A stretch of 7,497 nt of DNA from Thermoprotei archaeon (GTDB taxonomy: Archaea > Thermoproteota > Thermoprotei_A > Sulfolobales > NBVN01), in assembly GCA_003661745.1 (NCBI GenBank), contig QMWS01000032.1, positions 1-7,497 of the forward strand, read 5' to 3'. The translations under genes were made by a program, and so were the position numbers. Below, piece by piece: positions 6,095-7,497 of this stretch (position 1 is the stretch's first letter; every line of letters begins with the position of its first letter). Below the pieces are notes generated by a model. The model worked only from the letters and a program-made list of their open reading frames with translations, made no database searches and was not told where the DNA came from.

Positions 6095-7426
6095 TTAATG
6101 AATATAGGTGGTCTTATCCAATAGCCTGTAGGGTTGTCCGCTACCGTAGTTGCAGCCGCCGAAGCATAGCTGGAGCACTAGTATGTTTCTGGGATTATCC
6201 TTGAATTCTTCTAGACCCCTTCTTACTTCGTCAGGACCCTGCAGTACCTTAACCTTCTCACTAGCTCTGCCGCTTAGTTGCGGTACTTCCTCAGCCTCAA
6301 CGTTAGCTATCTGCTCCCTGCCGATTAAGCTCTCCAATATCTTTAGGGTCTCCTGAGCAGTCAGAACTAAGTCGAGGTCCTTCTTCCTTGCCGCACATGA
6401 GGTAATGACTAAGGTTTTGTCGCCTATAGCGGGTCTCGGATACTCAGTAAGGTACTTGCTTAGCTCAGGGTAGAATTTCCTCACGTACTCGGACTCAGCA
6501 CTGCTCACAGGAACTATCGCTGGCTCGCTCACCTTCTCAACACCTTCTAGTGGATCCCAGAGCTTAACCTCCTTAGCGCCAAGGAGCTTTAGCGAGGCTA
6601 TTACCTTACCCGCATCTACCTCAAGTGCCTCAGCAAGACCCTTCAGCGCCCACCCATCAATTAAGATGCTGACGTCACCTGACTTAATTAACTCTAAAGC
6701 TCTTGAGATATCGTCCCTGTAGGTAACAGCTGCTACTGGGCAGTAGCCAGCGCAGAGGCCGCAGTGGATGCAGCCTACTTCAGCAAATTTCTTGAAGAAC
6801 GGTGTTGTCACTATGATCGAGCTACCTCTGAAGCCGTAATCTAAGGCATTGATGCCTAGTAATGAGCATATCTCTACGCACCTGCCGCAGACAACGCACT
6901 TACCTGTGTCAAGCTTTAGCAGACCGTCGTCTATCACTTTTTCGGAGACCTTAATGTACTGGAATCTCCTCTCAAGCTCCTCTACGGGTAAGCCCTTAGC
7001 TAGGAACTCAATTATTGTTAAGAACTCGCCGACCTTTATTGGACATCCCTTAACGACAGCATCTACCTTAACGAATTTGTGGAGTGGTTCACCAAATATG
7101 TATTTCTTATCGAACCTCGTTACCTCACCCTTGTGCTTGTACATGAATGCGACTATACCGCCGAGTGCAGCGCAGCTGCCCAGAGCTATTAGGTACTTGC
7201 ACTTCCTCCTGATCTCCTTTACCTTATTGACGTCCTCCTCCGAGGTTAATGCTCCCTCAATTATCGCTATATCGTAGTTAGCTGGCTCCTCTCCTAATCC
7301 TAGAAGTGGCTCACGAACTATCTCTACACCTAACTTCTCGAGCGTCTCTAGTACCTTATCTAATTCATTAACTATAGTGTACCTACATCCTTCACATGAG
7401 CTGAACGAGTATATAGCGACCTTCAT
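6095..7426 (-). CDS. Hybrid hydrogenase subunit: [NiFe] small subunit fused to a HydA-like [FeFe] domain
   Basis: 443 residues from the ATG at 7424-7426. Residues 1-165 are a [NiFe]-hydrogenase small subunit of the F420-non-reducing/sulfhydrogenase-delta type: SSCEGC (C11, C14), ALGSCA (C85) and KGCPI (C128) provide the proximal [4Fe-4S] ligands. Next come two ferredoxin motifs, C177/C180/C183/C187 (CVVCGRCVEIC) and C219/C222/C225/C229 (CIHCGLCAGYCPVAAV), spaced and worded as in [FeFe] hydrogenase. The remainder follows HydA: the YVRKFYPEL helix (314-322), TSCAARKK (342-349, C344), DLVLTAQETLKIL and LCFGGCNYGSGQP (420-432, C421 and C425). The first H-cluster signature has lost its cysteines and the domain is short. 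It should pass electrons between the NiFe site and another centre; catalysis by the HydA-like part is doubtful. A GTG at 7433-7435 could start it three residues earlier but has no binding site. It follows the large-subunit gene by 12 bases. Confidence 0.9.
   Translation of the reverse strand: MKVAIYSFSSCEGCRYTIVNELDKVLETLEKLGVEIVREPLLGLGEEPANYDIAIIEGALTSEEDVNKVKEIRRKCKYLIALGSCAALGGIVAFMYKHKGEVTRFDKKYIFGEPLHKFVKVDAVVKGCPIKVGEFLTIIEFLAKGLPVEELERRFQYIKVSEKVIDDGLLKLDTGKCVVCGRCVEICSLLGINALDYGFRGSSIIVTTPFFKKFAEVGCIHCGLCAGYCPVAAVTYRDDISRALELIKSGDVSILIDGWALKGLAEALEVDAGKVIASLKLLGAKEVKLWDPLEGVEKVSEPAIVPVSSAESEYVRKFYPELSKYLTEYPRPAIGDKTLVITSCAARKKDLDLVLTAQETLKILESLIGREQIANVEAEEVPQLSGRASEKVKVLQGPDEVRRGLEEFKDNPRNILVLQLCFGGCNYGSGQPYRLLDKTTYIH
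6131..6907 (-). other. HydA-like region (F-cluster pair plus reduced H-cluster domain) inside the hybrid subunit
   Basis: This marks residues about 174-432 of the hybrid subunit, colinear with the 2[4Fe-4S] and H-cluster domains of [FeFe] hydrogenase. The first H-cluster signature (TSCCP in HydA) reads PVSSAES here (6479-6511). Ungapped alignment to the YVEKFYPEL helix puts serine-308 where the cluster cysteine belongs and valine-307 at the proton-transfer cysteine. The second signature keeps C344 and the following basic pair. The third keeps C421-x3-C425 and G-x-GQP, but valine and glutamine replace the E and M of ExMxC. About 75 residues lie between signatures two and three, against roughly 140 in the well-known clostridial enzyme. 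Confidence 0.8.
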
Positions 7427-7432
7427 CTCCAC

Positions 7433-7438
7433 CACCCC
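7433..7438 (-). promoter_or_regulatory. Ribosome binding site of the hybrid hydrogenase subunit
   Basis: GGGGTG on the minus strand lies six bases before the ATG at 7424-7426 and immediately after the stop codon of the large-subunit gene (within three bases). It decides for the ATG over the GTG at 7433-7435, which it overlaps. Confidence 0.55.
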
Positions 7439-7497
7439 TTAGTGAACCGCGCATGGAAGACACGGGTCATAAGACCTAACTAATGCTGCTGCATATG
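7439..7497 (-). CDS. [NiFe]-hydrogenase large (catalytic) subunit, C-terminal fragment
   Basis: Only the last 18 codons and the TAA (7439-7441) lie in the window; the gene continues past the right edge. The visible tail, VRSYDPCLPCAVH, is the DPCxxCxxH motif that ends every mature [NiFe]-hydrogenase large subunit, where the two cysteines bind nickel and iron at the active site. The wording is closest to cytoplasmic group 3 enzymes, in line with the small subunit next door. The stop codon follows the histidine directly, so there is no C-terminal extension for a maturation endopeptidase to remove. The fused small subunit gene starts 12 bases downstream, so the two are certainly one operon. Confidence 0.9.
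   Translation of the reverse strand, partial: YAAALVRSYDPCLPCAVH

Noticed and set aside
1..7497. CRISPR arrays, insertion sequences, integrase or toxin-antitoxin genes
   Set aside because: No repeat-spacer pattern, terminal inverted repeats, transposase or integrase motif was seen; the window reads as ordinary chromosome apart from the hydrogenase hybrid.

Overview
The window looks like chromosome of an archaeon, most probably a thermophilic Thermoproteota/TACK-type lineage. The reasons are the gene content (a UPF0282 metallo-hydrolase, a MobB-like GTPase with an Fe-S tail, a DUF2148 protein, a group-3-like [NiFe] hydrogenase), the preference for AGG/AGA and ATA codons, probable GTG/TTG starts, GGTG-type ribosome binding sites and very short intergenic gaps. 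The lineage is an inference; no rRNA or tRNA is present to fix it.

Layout from left to right. Positions 1-146 (minus) hold the start of an unrecognised gene that runs off the left edge. The spacer at 147-265 holds no gene that I can see. Positions 266-1129 (minus) encode a ten-helix EamA/DMT permease. Positions 1226-2314 or 2380 (minus) encode a UPF0282 metallo-beta-lactamase-fold protein. Divergent from it, 2411-4000 (plus) encodes an N-acyl-D-amino-acid deacylase-like amidohydrolase. Convergent with that, 4021-4809 (minus) encodes a MobB-like P-loop protein with a C-terminal four-cysteine Fe-S domain. A 106-base divergent spacer follows. The plus-strand pair 4922-5422 (a DUF2148-like protein with no cysteines) and 5451-6059 (a class II aldolase) comes next, probably as one transcript. 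A 35-base convergent spacer with a small hairpin separates it from the hydrogenase operon, which enters from the right on the minus strand: the last 18 codons of a [NiFe]-hydrogenase large subunit (7439-7497), then its fused small subunit (6095-7426).

The highlight is that fused subunit. Its N-terminal ~165 residues are a [NiFe]-hydrogenase small subunit with the proximal-cluster cysteines. From about residue 174 to the end it is colinear with the 2[4Fe-4S] plus H-cluster region of [FeFe] hydrogenase (HydA), in shortened form. Two of the three H-cluster signatures are recognisable, and three of the four cluster-ligand cysteines are kept. The first signature has lost its cysteines. This is a [NiFe]/[FeFe] hybrid polypeptide. 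Hybrid [FeFe]/[NiFe] hydrogenase complexes have, as I recall, been reported recently from archaea, so the class may be known; the single-chain fusion and the eroded first signature are the parts to test. The adjacent large subunit stops exactly at the histidine where maturation proteases normally cut.

The other genes are metabolic or cofactor-related. I see no direct evidence that they belong to the hydrogenase system, and no hydrogenase maturation gene (HypA-F or HydE/F/G) lies in the window.
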